From contig CALWSG010000026.1 in the NCBI GenBank assembly GCA_944384155.1, positions 1-62,184 of the forward strand: 62,184 nt of DNA, written 5' to 3'. Shown piece after piece: positions 26,401 through 34,855 of the stretch. The DNA comes from an uncultured Lachnospiraceae bacterium (GTDB taxonomy: Bacteria > Bacillota > Clostridia > Lachnospirales > Lachnospiraceae). Positions within the stretch are counted from its first letter, which is position 1, and each line of letters begins with the position of its first letter. The translations under genes were made by a program, and so were the position numbers. The notes beneath the pieces are model-generated. The model was given only the letters and a program-made list of their open reading frames with translations, did not search any database and was not told the origin of the DNA.

Positions 26401-27206
26401 AGGTTGCAAGACCTACGGTGTTTATACCTGTATTCCCGGGAACAAACTGCGAGTATGACAGTGCAAAAGCCTTTGAGAGGGCAGGGGCAGACGTTATAAC
26501 AAAGGTGTTTAAGAATCTCAATGCTGATGATATAAGGGAATCAGTTAAGGTATTTGAGGAAAGCATTAATAAGTCACAGATAATTATGTTTCCCGGAGGA
26601 TTTTCAGCAGGCGATGAGCCTGACGGTTCGGCAAAGTTTTTTGCAACTGCCTTCAGAAATGAAAAGATGAAGGAGGCAGTGCACAGGCTGTTAAATGAAA
26701 GAGATGGTCTTGCTCTTGGTATCTGTAATGGCTTTCAGGCACTTATAAAGCTGGGTCTGGTGCCAAACGGTGAGATAACAGGACAGAATGAAAATTCTCC
26801 TACACTTACATTTAATACTATAAACCGCCATATATCAAAAATGGTATACACAAAGGTTGTTACCAATAAGTCACCATGGCTTCAGGGAGCCGAGCTTGGA
26901 AAAACATACGTAAATCCTGCGTCTCACGGAGAGGGAAGATTTGTTGCAAATGATGAGTGGATAAAGAAGCTTTTTGAAAATGGTCAGGTGGCAACACAAT
27001 ATGTTGATGAGAAGGGAAATCCTACAATGGATGATGAGTGGAATGTGAATGGCTCATATTGTGCTATTGAAGGCATTACAAGTCCTGACGGCAGATGCTT
27101 TGGAAAAATGGCACACTCAGAGAGAAGAGACAAGGGTGTAGCAATTAACATTTATGGCGAGCAGGATATGAAGATATTTGAGTCAGGTGTAAAATACTTC
27201 AGCTAA
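23424..27206 (+). CDS. purL: Phosphoribosylformylglycinamidine synthase, single-chain
   Basis: A 1260-residue enzyme for the fourth step of purine synthesis (FGAR plus glutamine to FGAM). N-terminal PurS-like and linker regions precede two AIR-synthase-type halves (SDHCRHTTF, HNHPTEIEPFGGA, GIGGKDSMSG-like). The C-terminal glutamine amidotransferase domain contains PGGFSAGDEPDGSAK, the nucleophile Cys in GICNGFQALI, and the His in ASHGEGRF. The length and loop order match the clostridial long form rather than split PurL/PurQ/PurS. The start is ATG 23424 after AATGGAGGTA; an ATG 12 bases upstream lies inside that ribosome site. No other purine genes are adjacent. Confidence 0.97.
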   Translation: MSKVKRVYVEKKTPYAVKAKELKEEIKSYLGIKTVENVRVLVRYDIENLSEETYKAALNTVFSEPPVDVLYEESFPYDGGDKIFSVEYLPGQFDQRADSAVQCVRFLNENEEPVIKTATTYVISGDITQEQFESIKSFNINPVDSRETDLNKPETLVTEFDEPEDVKIFCGFKDMGEEELKELYLSLNLAMTFKDFLHIQNYFKNDENRDPSMTEIRVLDTYWSDHCRHTTFQTELKEISFDEGYYNKPITDTYKRYVSDREVLYKGRDDKFVCLMDLALLAMKKLKKEGKLQDQEESEEINACSIVVPVEVDGKTEEWLVNFKNETHNHPTEIEPFGGAATCLGGAIRDPLSGRTYVYQAMRVTGAADPTKSVKETLKGKLPQKKLVRGAANGYSSYGNQIGLATGLVKEIYHPDYVAKRMEIGAVMGAAPRRAGKRETSEPGDIIILLGGRTGRDGCGGATGSSKVHTEASIETCGAEVQKGNAPTERKIQRLFRREEVSRLIKKCNDFGAGGVSVAIGELAAGLDIDLDKVPKKYAGLDGTEISISESQERMAVVVEPKDVDEFLQYAGEENLEAVKVAVVKEEPRLTLKWRGKTIVDISRAFLDTNGAHQETDVEVEMPVKEDNFFKVKLVDDVKEEWLNTLRDLNVCSQKGLVEMFDGSIGAGSVLMPHGGRYQLTETQSMVAKLPVLTGKCDTVTMMSYGFDPYLSSWSPYHGSMYAVVESVAKIVATGGDYRKIRFTFQEYFRRMTEEPKRWSQPFAALLGAYDAQLGFGLPSIGGKDSMSGTFNDIDVPPTLVSFAVDIAREGDIVTPELKKAGSSLVKFMIKRDEYDKPVYEQIMKLYDLVHDLMGQKAIVAAYALDSKGVAAAVSKMAFGNKLGVTICHKNVKPEELFGAEFGNIVAEVSEDKLEMAENAVKSAGLSDSFMVIGSVTDNDAITYGDMSIKLDDAIAAWEEPLEKVFPTHAADAAKMQDTPVYNKGMVYVCKHKVARPTVFIPVFPGTNCEYDSAKAFERAGADVITKVFKNLNADDIRESVKVFEESINKSQIIMFPGGFSAGDEPDGSAKFFATAFRNEKMKEAVHRLLNERDGLALGICNGFQALIKLGLVPNGEITGQNENSPTLTFNTINRHISKMVYTKVVTNKSPWLQGAELGKTYVNPASHGEGRFVANDEWIKKLFENGQVATQYVDEKGNPTMDDEWNVNGSYCAIEGITSPDGRCFGKMAHSERRDKGVAINIYGEQDMKIFESGVKYFS

Positions 27207-27292
27207 TGCAGCAAATCGACATTATTTTTAGAAAATATAAATAAAATGGCGAAAGAAAAAAGTGAAAAAAGTATGAAAAACATACAAAAATA

Positions 27293-27321
27293 TTGACATA
27301 TTTATAGAAGTGTTATAGAAT
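27293..27321 (+). promoter_or_regulatory. promoter of the first anchored lectin-like gene
   Basis: Consensus TTGACA (27293-27298) and TAGAAT (27316-27321) are separated by 17 bases, 45 bases before the ATG at 27366. Confidence 0.8.
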
Positions 27322-27365
27322 AAGCCACGGTTATTTTTGCATAATGATAAGGAGGCATAATTAAA

Positions 27366-28181
27366 ATGAAGAAGAAACTTATAACATTTGCTATGACGGT
27401 GGCAATGTCACTTTCCGCAGTGATTTTTGCTTTCGCCGATACCAGTGATACTCTCTCGGGTTCAGTACCATTTTCCAATACAGGAGATGAAAAGCTGGAG
27501 GGTGATTTTGACGTAACATATACATTTCACACAGCATCAACACCGGCACAGAATTGGGATACCTTTGCAATAGAGTTTTACAGTGATGCAGTGACGGCAG
27601 GAACAACGGGAAAGGGTTATTTAACTCTTAGAGCTGACTGCTACGGCTGGTGGGCAGAGGGCTGGAATGAAGCTAAGAATGGTACGGCTGTTAATGATGT
27701 TAATGCAAACTGGAAGCAGGAAGGAACTGCGGTATGGGATACATGGAAAACTGATATTGCCAGTGCCGATGTGACAATTAATGCTGAAAGAAGCGGAGAG
27801 ACAATAAGCGTTGAGTACATTATAGAGTGTGATAACGGTGCTGCTTATACCTTTACAAACTCGATAGAAAATATTCATGGCTTTGGTGATTATGTGTATG
27901 TACATTTAACCATGGCACAGGATAACGGTGTTCAGGTAGACTTAACCAATATTAAGTTTGCAAATAACGGCAGTGCCGGAGCTGCTGAAGAAAACACTGC
28001 TGCGGAGGATGAGGAAGAAACAACAACTGAGGCAGACAATGACAATGAAACAACAACCGGAGCAGATGCAGAAGAGGATAGTGATGAATCTATGAATCCT
28101 ATAGTTATTGTTGTTATTGTTATAGTTGCTGTCGCAGTTATTGCAGGTATATTAGTTGCTACAAAAAAGAAGAATAATTAG
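27366..28181 (+). CDS. Exported, C-terminally membrane-anchored beta-sandwich protein
   Basis: A 271-residue surface protein. Residues 1-25 form a signal peptide cut after AFA. Residues about 26-205 form a Trp/Tyr-rich beta-sandwich (YGWWAEGWNE, WDTWKTDIASADV) that looks like a carbohydrate-binding module I cannot assign. An acidic Thr/Glu linker follows (about 206-238), then a single Val/Ile-rich membrane helix (about 241-262) and a short basic tail KKKNN. It carries no enzyme motif. It has its own promoter and a perfect terminator, yet precedes the glycan import array, so it may display glycan-binding surface to the medium. Confidence 0.75.
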   Translation: MKKKLITFAMTVAMSLSAVIFAFADTSDTLSGSVPFSNTGDEKLEGDFDVTYTFHTASTPAQNWDTFAIEFYSDAVTAGTTGKGYLTLRADCYGWWAEGWNEAKNGTAVNDVNANWKQEGTAVWDTWKTDIASADVTINAERSGETISVEYIIECDNGAAYTFTNSIENIHGFGDYVYVHLTMAQDNGVQVDLTNIKFANNGSAGAAEENTAAEDEEETTTEADNDNETTTGADAEEDSDESMNPIVIVVIVIVAVAVIAGILVATKKKNN

Positions 28182-28245
28182 GGGTAATGATTGATACTCA
28201 ATAATTAATTGATTATTAAATTGCCTGTAGGAAAAATAACCAATA

Positions 28246-28281
28246 AAAATACCTTTGTTTTGCCGAAAACAAAGGTATTTT
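28246..28281 (+). terminator. perfect intrinsic terminator
   Basis: AAAATACCTTTGTTTT and AAAACAAAGGTATTTT form a 16-base-pair stem with loop GCCG. A-rich and T-rich arms on both sides make it potentially bidirectional. Confidence 0.85.
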
Positions 28282-28329
28282 ATGCTTAAAGAGAGAGGGG
28301 ATTTTTGCAAAATAAATATCGTTAAAATG

Positions 28330-28358
28330 TTGACGTAAATTATAAAATATGTTAAACT
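28330..28358 (+). promoter_or_regulatory. promoter of the LamG-like gene
   Basis: TTGACG (28330-28335) and TAAACT (28353-28358) are separated by 17 bases, 67 bases before the start codon. Confidence 0.7.
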
Positions 28359-28424
28359 TATTACAAGTTTATGGAAGATATACATAAATTATCAATTCAA
28401 AATAAAATATAGGGAGGAATATCA

Positions 28425-29450
28425 ATGAGAAAGAGATTTTTGGCAGTTGCGGCAGCAACAGTTATGACCATGTCTATGGCTATGACGGCTATGGCAGCAG
28501 CACCGGACGGATATGATGCATATTATTCGTTCGACGATACTTTAGATAACGGCGTAAGCGGTGGTGAAGCAGCTACACTTACAGGCTCAAAGATTAACGA
28601 TGAAGTATCAGCAACAGAACCAACATATGTAGAGGGAGCAAGCGGAAAGGCAATAGATCTTACAGGAGCAGGTTCTTACGGAGTTTGCCTTGGAAAGGTT
28701 ATTACAGGAGAAGCTTTTACGGTATCTTTCAAGGTTAAGATACATGCAGCTACAGATTTTACGGCAGTTATGTTTATTGAGTCAATGAACGGAGACACAA
28801 GCAGTGAAAACTGGCTTGGAATGAATGCTGTTAATGCCGGAGGTACATTTGACGGTACGGCACCTAGATTATGGTCAAAGTATGACGCTACATATTTCAT
28901 GGCTACTCCACAGGTTGAGGATACAGGAATTAAGCTTGATACATGGCATACTGTAACATATGTACAGGATGGAACGACAGGAACTCTTTACCTTGACGGT
29001 CAGGCAATTATCAAGGGTAATATTCAGGATGCAGATAAAGAGGTTAATACATCAACATACACCATTGCACAGAACCTTGTTAATGAAGATACAAGATTAT
29101 TCTTTGGCGTAAACTACTGGGATACACCTTTTAACGGCTCTATTGATGAAGTGTATGTTTACAATAAAGCACTTACAATAGAGGAAGTGGGACAGCTTCA
29201 TGATACAGAGATAACAGATACTACTACAACACCTGAGATTCCTGAAGATGTAACATTTGCTCCGCCTCAGCTTGCAGATGAAAATGACCCTAACATTTTT
29301 GCGGTTGAGGAAGATGCAGGCGAAGATGAAGCTGATAATACAATGATGATAGTTATAATAGCTATAGTAGCTGTTGTGGTTGTTGTTATTATAATAGCTG
29401 TAGTTGTCGCTTCAAAGAAGAAAAATGCATCATCAGATGATGAAGAATAA
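28425..29450 (+). CDS. LamG/concanavalin-like lectin with C-terminal membrane anchor
   Basis: A 341-residue surface protein. Residues 1-25 form a signal peptide (AMTAMA then APDG). Residues about 28-255 match the laminin-G/concanavalin-type jellyroll (YYSFDDTLDNGV, then GKAIDLTGAGSYGVCLG, DTWHTVTYVQDGTTGTLYLD, and FNGSIDEVYVYNKALTIEEV). A linker follows, then a Val/Ile-rich membrane helix (about 307-330) and the tail SKKKNASSDDEE. It has the same build as the preceding 271-residue protein, but a different binding domain. It has its own promoter and terminator. A role in glycan binding at the membrane is inferred from the fold and the neighbouring import array. Confidence 0.85.
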   Translation: MRKRFLAVAAATVMTMSMAMTAMAAAPDGYDAYYSFDDTLDNGVSGGEAATLTGSKINDEVSATEPTYVEGASGKAIDLTGAGSYGVCLGKVITGEAFTVSFKVKIHAATDFTAVMFIESMNGDTSSENWLGMNAVNAGGTFDGTAPRLWSKYDATYFMATPQVEDTGIKLDTWHTVTYVQDGTTGTLYLDGQAIIKGNIQDADKEVNTSTYTIAQNLVNEDTRLFFGVNYWDTPFNGSIDEVYVYNKALTIEEVGQLHDTEITDTTTTPEIPEDVTFAPPQLADENDPNIFAVEEDAGEDEADNTMMIVIIAIVAVVVVVIIIAVVVASKKKNASSDDEE

Positions 29451-29495
29451 GCAATAAAATTTGCTTAGTTAAATTAAAGAATTGATAATGTTTAC

Positions 29496-29525
29496 AGAGA
29501 GACGTTATAATCGTCTCTCTGTTTT
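29496..29525 (+). terminator. intrinsic terminator after the LamG-like gene
   Basis: AGAGAGACG (29496-29504) and CGTCTCTCT (29512-29520) form a perfect nine-pair stem, followed by GTTTT. Confidence 0.85.
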
Positions 29526-29775
29526 AACTTTGCGTGATTTTGTTAAAAATATACAAAAATCTATATAACGAATTGAAGTTAAAATGTTTGAAAAATTTTG
29601 CGGCAGAGGTAATGAGGAAAAATAAAGAACATGGTTAATTGTCCGAAAAATAAAGGAAAATGTAATAAAAACCTAAAAAAATATCTATAAAATTAAAAGT
29701 GATATATATAAAAATGCAATATAAAATAAATATTCTTGATATGTTGAAAATGTACAAAAAATCATTCCTAACAAC

Positions 29776-29804
29776 TTGACTTATATGGCAATAATGTATA
29801 TAAT
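29776..29804 (+). promoter_or_regulatory. main promoter of the glycan import array
   Basis: TTGACT (29776-29781) and a perfect TATAAT (29799-29804) are separated by 17 bases. About 100 bases of leader follow before the ATG at 29906. The rest of the 455-base gap (29526-29775) is very AT-rich and shows no gene. Confidence 0.85.
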
Positions 29805-29831
29805 ATGTACATGGTATAAGTATGACAGATA

Positions 29832-29862
29832 TTGTGCTTTGTGAAAAGTCACAAAAGCACAA
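29832..29862 (+). promoter_or_regulatory. leader hairpin in the 5' UTR of the import array
   Basis: TTGTGCTTTGTGA pairs with TCACAAAAGCACAA (one bulge) over a four-base loop. It sits between promoter and ribosome site, with no T-run behind it. It could stabilise the mRNA 5' end, bind a regulator as an operator, or take part in RNA-based control. Confidence 0.55.
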
Positions 29863-29905
29863 TAATTGTTATTCTTAAATTAAATTTACAGAGGGAGGCA
29901 GGTAT

Positions 29906-32900
29906 ATGAGACGACGAGGCCTGACACGAGTTGTTGCACTTGTGACATTGGTTTCCATGTTATCTTGCGAGTTTACGGCATATGCTACGGAAGAAACAGG
30001 AAATGAAACTGCTCAGACAGAAGATATGCAGGAAGAAACGGATACTGGCAGTGCCGATGAAACACAAGCGGCGGCGGCAGATGAAGATGGTGACACATCT
30101 GAATCAAGCGAGACATATGTTAACGAAAGACTCGAGCTTAATTATACAAATGTTAGCAAAGAGTACACATATAAGGAATATACGGGAGATACGGTTACTA
30201 TCCCTATAGAAGAAGCATATGTTAAGGAAGAAAGTACCGGAGAGTTGAAGAATGGAGATTTTGGCGATGCTACAGGAAAAAATGCAGTGGCAGTTGAGAT
30301 TGACCAGACAGTAACTCTTAAAATCAATGCTCCTGAGGCTGCATTATATAATGTTGGCATTGAGTATTTATCAGGAGATGAAACATCAATTCTTGTTTCG
30401 GAGATGCAGCTTCAATTAAACGGCGAATCACCGTTTTACGAGGCGAACAGACAGGTTTTTGAAGATTTGTGGCAGGATGATGATGAGCCGGCATTAGACA
30501 GATATGGCAATGAAATAGTAGGTATACCGAATAAATACATGGTATGGCAGACAAAGTATGTTTCAGATGCCAGCTATCGCTATTCAACACCTCTTAAGCT
30601 TCAGCTTGAGGAAGGAGAAAATATAATAACTCTTACAATGACAGAGGGAAGCCTTCTTATAGGAGATATTATTTTGGCGGCTGATAAGGAAATACCTGAC
30701 TATGAAACGGGAAATAAAGCTGAGGGCGATGCTCAGATGATAACCGTGCAGGGAGAGAGACCTTACACAAGAAATGACTCATCTATAAGACCGGGTAATG
30801 AGTATGACTGCGATTTGGATCCGTACAGTGCTTCAAAGAAAACATTAAATATTATAGATTCAGCTTCTTACAATGATGCCGGAATGACAATGACATATGA
30901 GATAGAGGTTGAGGCAGACGGATATTATTATTTTGCATTTAACTACAGACAGGATAAGAAAGTGGATATGCCTGTGTTTGTGGATATAAAGGTTGATGGC
31001 GAGATACCTAATAAAGAGCTTGCATCATATGCCTTTGATTACACAAAGAGCTTCAAGAATCTTACTCTTGAGGGCAGTGACGGAAATAAGATGGCAATAT
31101 ACCTTACAAAGGGTACCCATTACATAAGTACTACTCTTTCGAATGACAATATCAGAGAAGCTTTGGAAACAGTAGATGTTGTTATGAGTGAGATAAGCGA
31201 CTTATCACTTGAAATCACCAAGGTAGTAGGAACTAATCAGGACAAGTGGAGGGACATCGATATAACCGAATATGTTCCTGATGTTGAGGAAAGACTTGAT
31301 AAGTGGATTACACAGTTAAAGGATACATACGAATCTCTTGCACAGTATTCAACAGAGGACGAGGACGTAGGAGCACTCTCCGGAATAGATAAAGCCATAG
31401 TAAAACTTGAAAATCTTGCTGAGGACACAAGTGAGATTCCTTCACGTGTTAAAGAGCTTTCCACAAGCACCAGCTCAGCAACTGCAAACCTTGCGAATTT
31501 TATAACGGATATAACTGCAAACAATATTTCTTTTGACAGAATATATATATTCCAGGAGGGTGATGAACTTCCGGGAAAGTCAAATATATTTGTAAAGATA
31601 TGGGAATCAATAAAGAGATTTGTTTATTCGTTTACAAGCCAGGCGTACTCAACAGATAATGTTGAGGAAACACACTTACAGGTATGGATTAACAGACCGA
31701 GACAGTATTTGGAGATTATACAGTCGCTGATTGATGAAAACTTTACACCGGCAACGGGGATACAGGTTGACCTATGTATTATGCCTGATGCACAGAAGCT
31801 TATATTGTCAAATGCAGCAGGCTCAGCACCTGATGTTGCACAGGCTATTAACTATGACCAGCCGTTTGAGTTTGCACTTAGAGGGGCTGCGGTTGACTTA
31901 ACTGAGTTCCCAGACTATAAAGAAGTATTCAGCCAGTTTGAAGAGGGTCTTCTTGTTCCTTATGTGTATGATGACCCTGATGACGGAAAAGATACGGCAG
32001 GTATTTACGGTATGCCGGAAACCTTCTATTTCTATGTTATGTTCTATAGAACAGACATTATGGAGAAGCTTGGCATAAAGATTCCTCAGACATGGGAGGA
32101 AGTAGGACAGATTTTACCTGAACTTAAGAACAGAAACCTTGATTTCTTCTATTTCTCAGAGGGAACGACAGGTACAAGAACATTAAACATGACAACGCCG
32201 TTCTTCTATCAGTATGGTGCAAGTTTATATGATGAGGTATGTACCGGAGAAACAACTATTAACAGTGATGAGGGTGTTGAGGCATTTACTACACTTACGG
32301 AGCTGTTTACTATTTATGATTTGCCTACAGGTGTAGGAAGTTTTTATCAGAGATTTAGAAATGGTGATATGCCGATAGGTGTGTCTGATTACTTTATGTA
32401 CAGTATGCTTATTAATGCGGCTCCTGAAATTGAAAATTCCTGGGAAATATCACTTATTCCTGGTGTAGAAGATGAGAACGGAGTAATCCAGAGACAGACA
32501 TCAGGTGCTGCTCAGGCATCACTCATTATGAATAACGGAAATGACGTTGACATAGTGCTTGAAGACGGAAGCACCATGGAAAGAAAGGATGCTGCATGGG
32601 AGTACTTAAAGTGGTGGATGTCAACTGAGACACAGGTTGAATTCGGAAATATTCTTCAGACTACATACGGCAAGGAGTATATTTGGAATACTGCCAACAC
32701 AGAAGCATTTTCACAGCTTCCGTGGGATTCATCAGACAAGAAGATTATTCTTGAATCAATGGAAAATATTCAGGAGTCACCGCGTATTCCGGGAACATAT
32801 ATGGTAGAGCGTGAGTTAAGTAACGCATATGTAGAAGTGGCTATTAACGGCGAAACCTTAAGGACTGCTCTTGATGAAGCAGTTAAGCGAATAAACCGCG

Positions 32901-33016
32901 AGACGAGACGTAAGCTTCAGGAGTTTGGATATCTTGACAGTGAAGGAAATGTTATTAATGGCTATGTGGTTCCTGACATAGAAACTGTTAGAGAAATATT
33001 AGGCATAGAAGATTAA
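29906..33016 (+). CDS. Giant fused extracellular solute-binding protein (family 1 C-terminal domain)
   Basis: A 1036-residue exported protein. The signal peptide ends near TAYA; SMLSC resembles but does not satisfy a classical lipobox. Acidic residues about 26-75 are followed by beta-rich segments at about 80-260 and 270-440 that look like paired jellyroll, carbohydrate-binding-like modules (LKINAPEAALYNVGIEYL, and YYYFAFNYRQDKKVDMPVFV). A helical, coiled-coil-like spacer (about 450-585) connects to a family-1 sugar-binding protein domain (about 590-1000: LQVWINRPRQYLEIIQSLID, TGIQVDLCIMPD, GIYGMPETFYFYVMFYR). Typical sugar-binding proteins have about 400-550 residues, so this is a large fusion. 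It heads the import array with two permeases just behind it. Confidence 0.85.
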   Translation: MRRRGLTRVVALVTLVSMLSCEFTAYATEETGNETAQTEDMQEETDTGSADETQAAAADEDGDTSESSETYVNERLELNYTNVSKEYTYKEYTGDTVTIPIEEAYVKEESTGELKNGDFGDATGKNAVAVEIDQTVTLKINAPEAALYNVGIEYLSGDETSILVSEMQLQLNGESPFYEANRQVFEDLWQDDDEPALDRYGNEIVGIPNKYMVWQTKYVSDASYRYSTPLKLQLEEGENIITLTMTEGSLLIGDIILAADKEIPDYETGNKAEGDAQMITVQGERPYTRNDSSIRPGNEYDCDLDPYSASKKTLNIIDSASYNDAGMTMTYEIEVEADGYYYFAFNYRQDKKVDMPVFVDIKVDGEIPNKELASYAFDYTKSFKNLTLEGSDGNKMAIYLTKGTHYISTTLSNDNIREALETVDVVMSEISDLSLEITKVVGTNQDKWRDIDITEYVPDVEERLDKWITQLKDTYESLAQYSTEDEDVGALSGIDKAIVKLENLAEDTSEIPSRVKELSTSTSSATANLANFITDITANNISFDRIYIFQEGDELPGKSNIFVKIWESIKRFVYSFTSQAYSTDNVEETHLQVWINRPRQYLEIIQSLIDENFTPATGIQVDLCIMPDAQKLILSNAAGSAPDVAQAINYDQPFEFALRGAAVDLTEFPDYKEVFSQFEEGLLVPYVYDDPDDGKDTAGIYGMPETFYFYVMFYRTDIMEKLGIKIPQTWEEVGQILPELKNRNLDFFYFSEGTTGTRTLNMTTPFFYQYGASLYDEVCTGETTINSDEGVEAFTTLTELFTIYDLPTGVGSFYQRFRNGDMPIGVSDYFMYSMLINAAPEIENSWEISLIPGVEDENGVIQRQTSGAAQASLIMNNGNDVDIVLEDGSTMERKDAAWEYLKWWMSTETQVEFGNILQTTYGKEYIWNTANTEAFSQLPWDSSDKKIILESMENIQESPRIPGTYMVERELSNAYVEVAINGETLRTALDEAVKRINRETRRKLQEFGYLDSEGNVINGYVVPDIETVREILGIED

Positions 33017-33034
33017 TGAAGGAGGAAAATGAAT

Positions 33035-33919
33035 ATGAAGACAGGTAAGAAGTATCCTTTTTTATTCCTACTTCCATATGGAGCTTTATTTGTAGTATTC
33101 ATTATACTGCCTATAATAGTTGCTATCGGATTATCCTTTACCGATTTCAATACCATACAGTTTCCAAACTTTGTAGGATTCACAAATTATATTAACATAG
33201 CAACTCAGGACTCCATATTTATGCAGTATGTACTTCCTAATACGGTAACATACGCACTTATAGTAGGACCGGGCGGATATTGTCTTGCTTTCCTGTTGGC
33301 TTGGGCTATAGCCCAGCTGACAAGAATACCGAGAACAATTCTTGCACTTATTTTCTATTCGCCGTCACTGACAGCAGGTACGGCAATGGCAGTGCTTTGG
33401 AAGATTATCTTTTCAGGTGATGAAAGTGGTTATCTTAATGCGGTTCTGATTAATTTAGGAGTTATAAATGAACCTATAGCATGGTTAAGTACAGCAGCTT
33501 ACATTCTGCCGATTATGATTATAGTAGGCTTATGGAGCAGTATGGGTGTCGGATTCCTGGCAATATTGGCAGGTATTATGAACTCAGACGAGGAGCTTTA
33601 TGAGGCAGGTGCTATTGACGGAATTAAAAACAGATTCCAGCAGATGATTTATATAACCATACCTACAATGAAGTCACAGATGTTATTTGCAGCGGTTATG
33701 GCTATAGTTAATACATTTAACAATGGTACTATCGGTGTACAGCTTACAGGAACAAACCCGACACCGGGATATGCAGGACAGTTAATCGTAAACCATATTG
33801 ATGACTATGGATTTTTGCGTTATGAGATGGGATACGCAGCAGCATTATCAGTTGTATTGCTTTTGATTATTGCACTGTTCTCAAAGATAGCAAATAAATT
33901 ATTCGCAGAAAAAGAGTAG
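33035..33919 (+). CDS. Sugar ABC transporter permease (MalF/UgpA type), first pair
   Basis: A 294-residue inner-membrane permease with six predicted helices. The EAA loop reads [20 protein letters not shown], the contact site for the ATPase. Start: ATG 33035, nine bases behind GGAGG; an ATG six bases earlier is too close to that site. It directly follows the binding-protein fusion and precedes its MalG-type partner. No ATP-binding subunit is encoded in the array, so a shared MsmX/MsmK-type ATPase encoded elsewhere is expected. Confidence 0.93.
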   Translation: MKTGKKYPFLFLLPYGALFVVFIILPIIVAIGLSFTDFNTIQFPNFVGFTNYINIATQDSIFMQYVLPNTVTYALIVGPGGYCLAFLLAWAIAQLTRIPRTILALIFYSPSLTAGTAMAVLWKIIFSGDESGYLNAVLINLGVINEPIAWLSTAAYILPIMIIVGLWSSMGVGFLAILAGIMNSDEELYEAGAIDGIKNRFQQMIYITIPTMKSQMLFAAVMAIVNTFNNGTIGVQLTGTNPTPGYAGQLIVNHIDDYGFLRYEMGYAAALSVVLLLIIALFSKIANKLFAEKE

Positions 33920-33934
33920 AAAGGAGAGTGTAGA

Positions 33935-34807
33935 ATGGCCGGATATAAAGGAAATGGTATCAACCCGAGTCATTTTGACCGTGGTCAGATAAAAATATAT
34001 ATTATATTATTGCCTTTGGCAATATTCATGCTCTTCCCTTTGGTTTTCATATTTTGTCATGCATTTAAGCCGGCAACAGAGCTGTTTGCATTCCCGCCAA
34101 AGTTTTATGTGGTAAATCCAACACTTGGAAACTTTTCGGCAATGTTTAAATCGGCAGCCAATGCGGGAATACCTATGAGCAAATATGTGTTTAACAGTAT
34201 ATTAGTTACATTTGTTGTCTGCTTTGCAGGTATTGTTATTTCAACAATGGCGGCATTTGCATTATCAAAAATGAAATTCAAGCTAAGAGGTGTAGTATTT
34301 CAAATTAATCAGGCAGCCCTTATGTTCGTTGCGGCAGCCGTGCTTATACCAAGGTATTTGATTATAAGCGGACTGGGAATGGTAGATACCTACTGGGCAC
34401 ATATTTTACCACTTATAGCCATGCCCGTAAGCTTATTCCTTATAAAACAGTTCGTTGACGGTGTGCCGGATGCCCTAATTGAGGCGGCTTCCATAGACGG
34501 AGCATCACCGTTCCGTATTTACAGAAGTGTAATTCTTCCATTGGTAAAGCCGGCAATAGCTACAGGTATTATCCTTGCATTCCAGCAGTGCTGGGGTTAT
34601 CTTGACAGCTCCAACAACTTTATTAATACGGAGAGCAAGAAAACACTTGCCTTTTATATGAATACCTTGGCAAACGCCAATAATATGGTACAGGGACAGG
34701 GTGTTGCGGCTGCAGCCTCCTTAATCATGTTTATACCTAATCTGATACTGTTCATTTACTTACAGAAGGATGTTATGAACACAATGGCACATTCAGGTAT
34801 TAAATAA
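33935..34807 (+). CDS. Sugar ABC transporter permease (MalG type), first pair
   Basis: A 290-residue membrane protein with six predicted helices and the EAA motif EAASIDGASPFRIYRSVILP. The N-terminus begins in the cytosol with a short charged stretch before the first helix (IYIILLPLAIFMLFPLVFIF). It starts 16 bases after the MalF-type partner, with AAAGGAGAG as ribosome site. It should pair with the upstream permease to form the channel served by the 1036-residue binding protein. The unusual LFAFPPKFYVVNPTLGNF periplasmic-side segment is typical of MalG-like proteins. Confidence 0.93.
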   Translation: MAGYKGNGINPSHFDRGQIKIYIILLPLAIFMLFPLVFIFCHAFKPATELFAFPPKFYVVNPTLGNFSAMFKSAANAGIPMSKYVFNSILVTFVVCFAGIVISTMAAFALSKMKFKLRGVVFQINQAALMFVAAAVLIPRYLIISGLGMVDTYWAHILPLIAMPVSLFLIKQFVDGVPDALIEAASIDGASPFRIYRSVILPLVKPAIATGIILAFQQCWGYLDSSNNFINTESKKTLAFYMNTLANANNMVQGQGVAAAASLIMFIPNLILFIYLQKDVMNTMAHSGIK

Positions 34808-34855
34808 AAAGCAATGAAAAATGCTTAAACATGAAAAATAATAAAGGAGGTCAAT

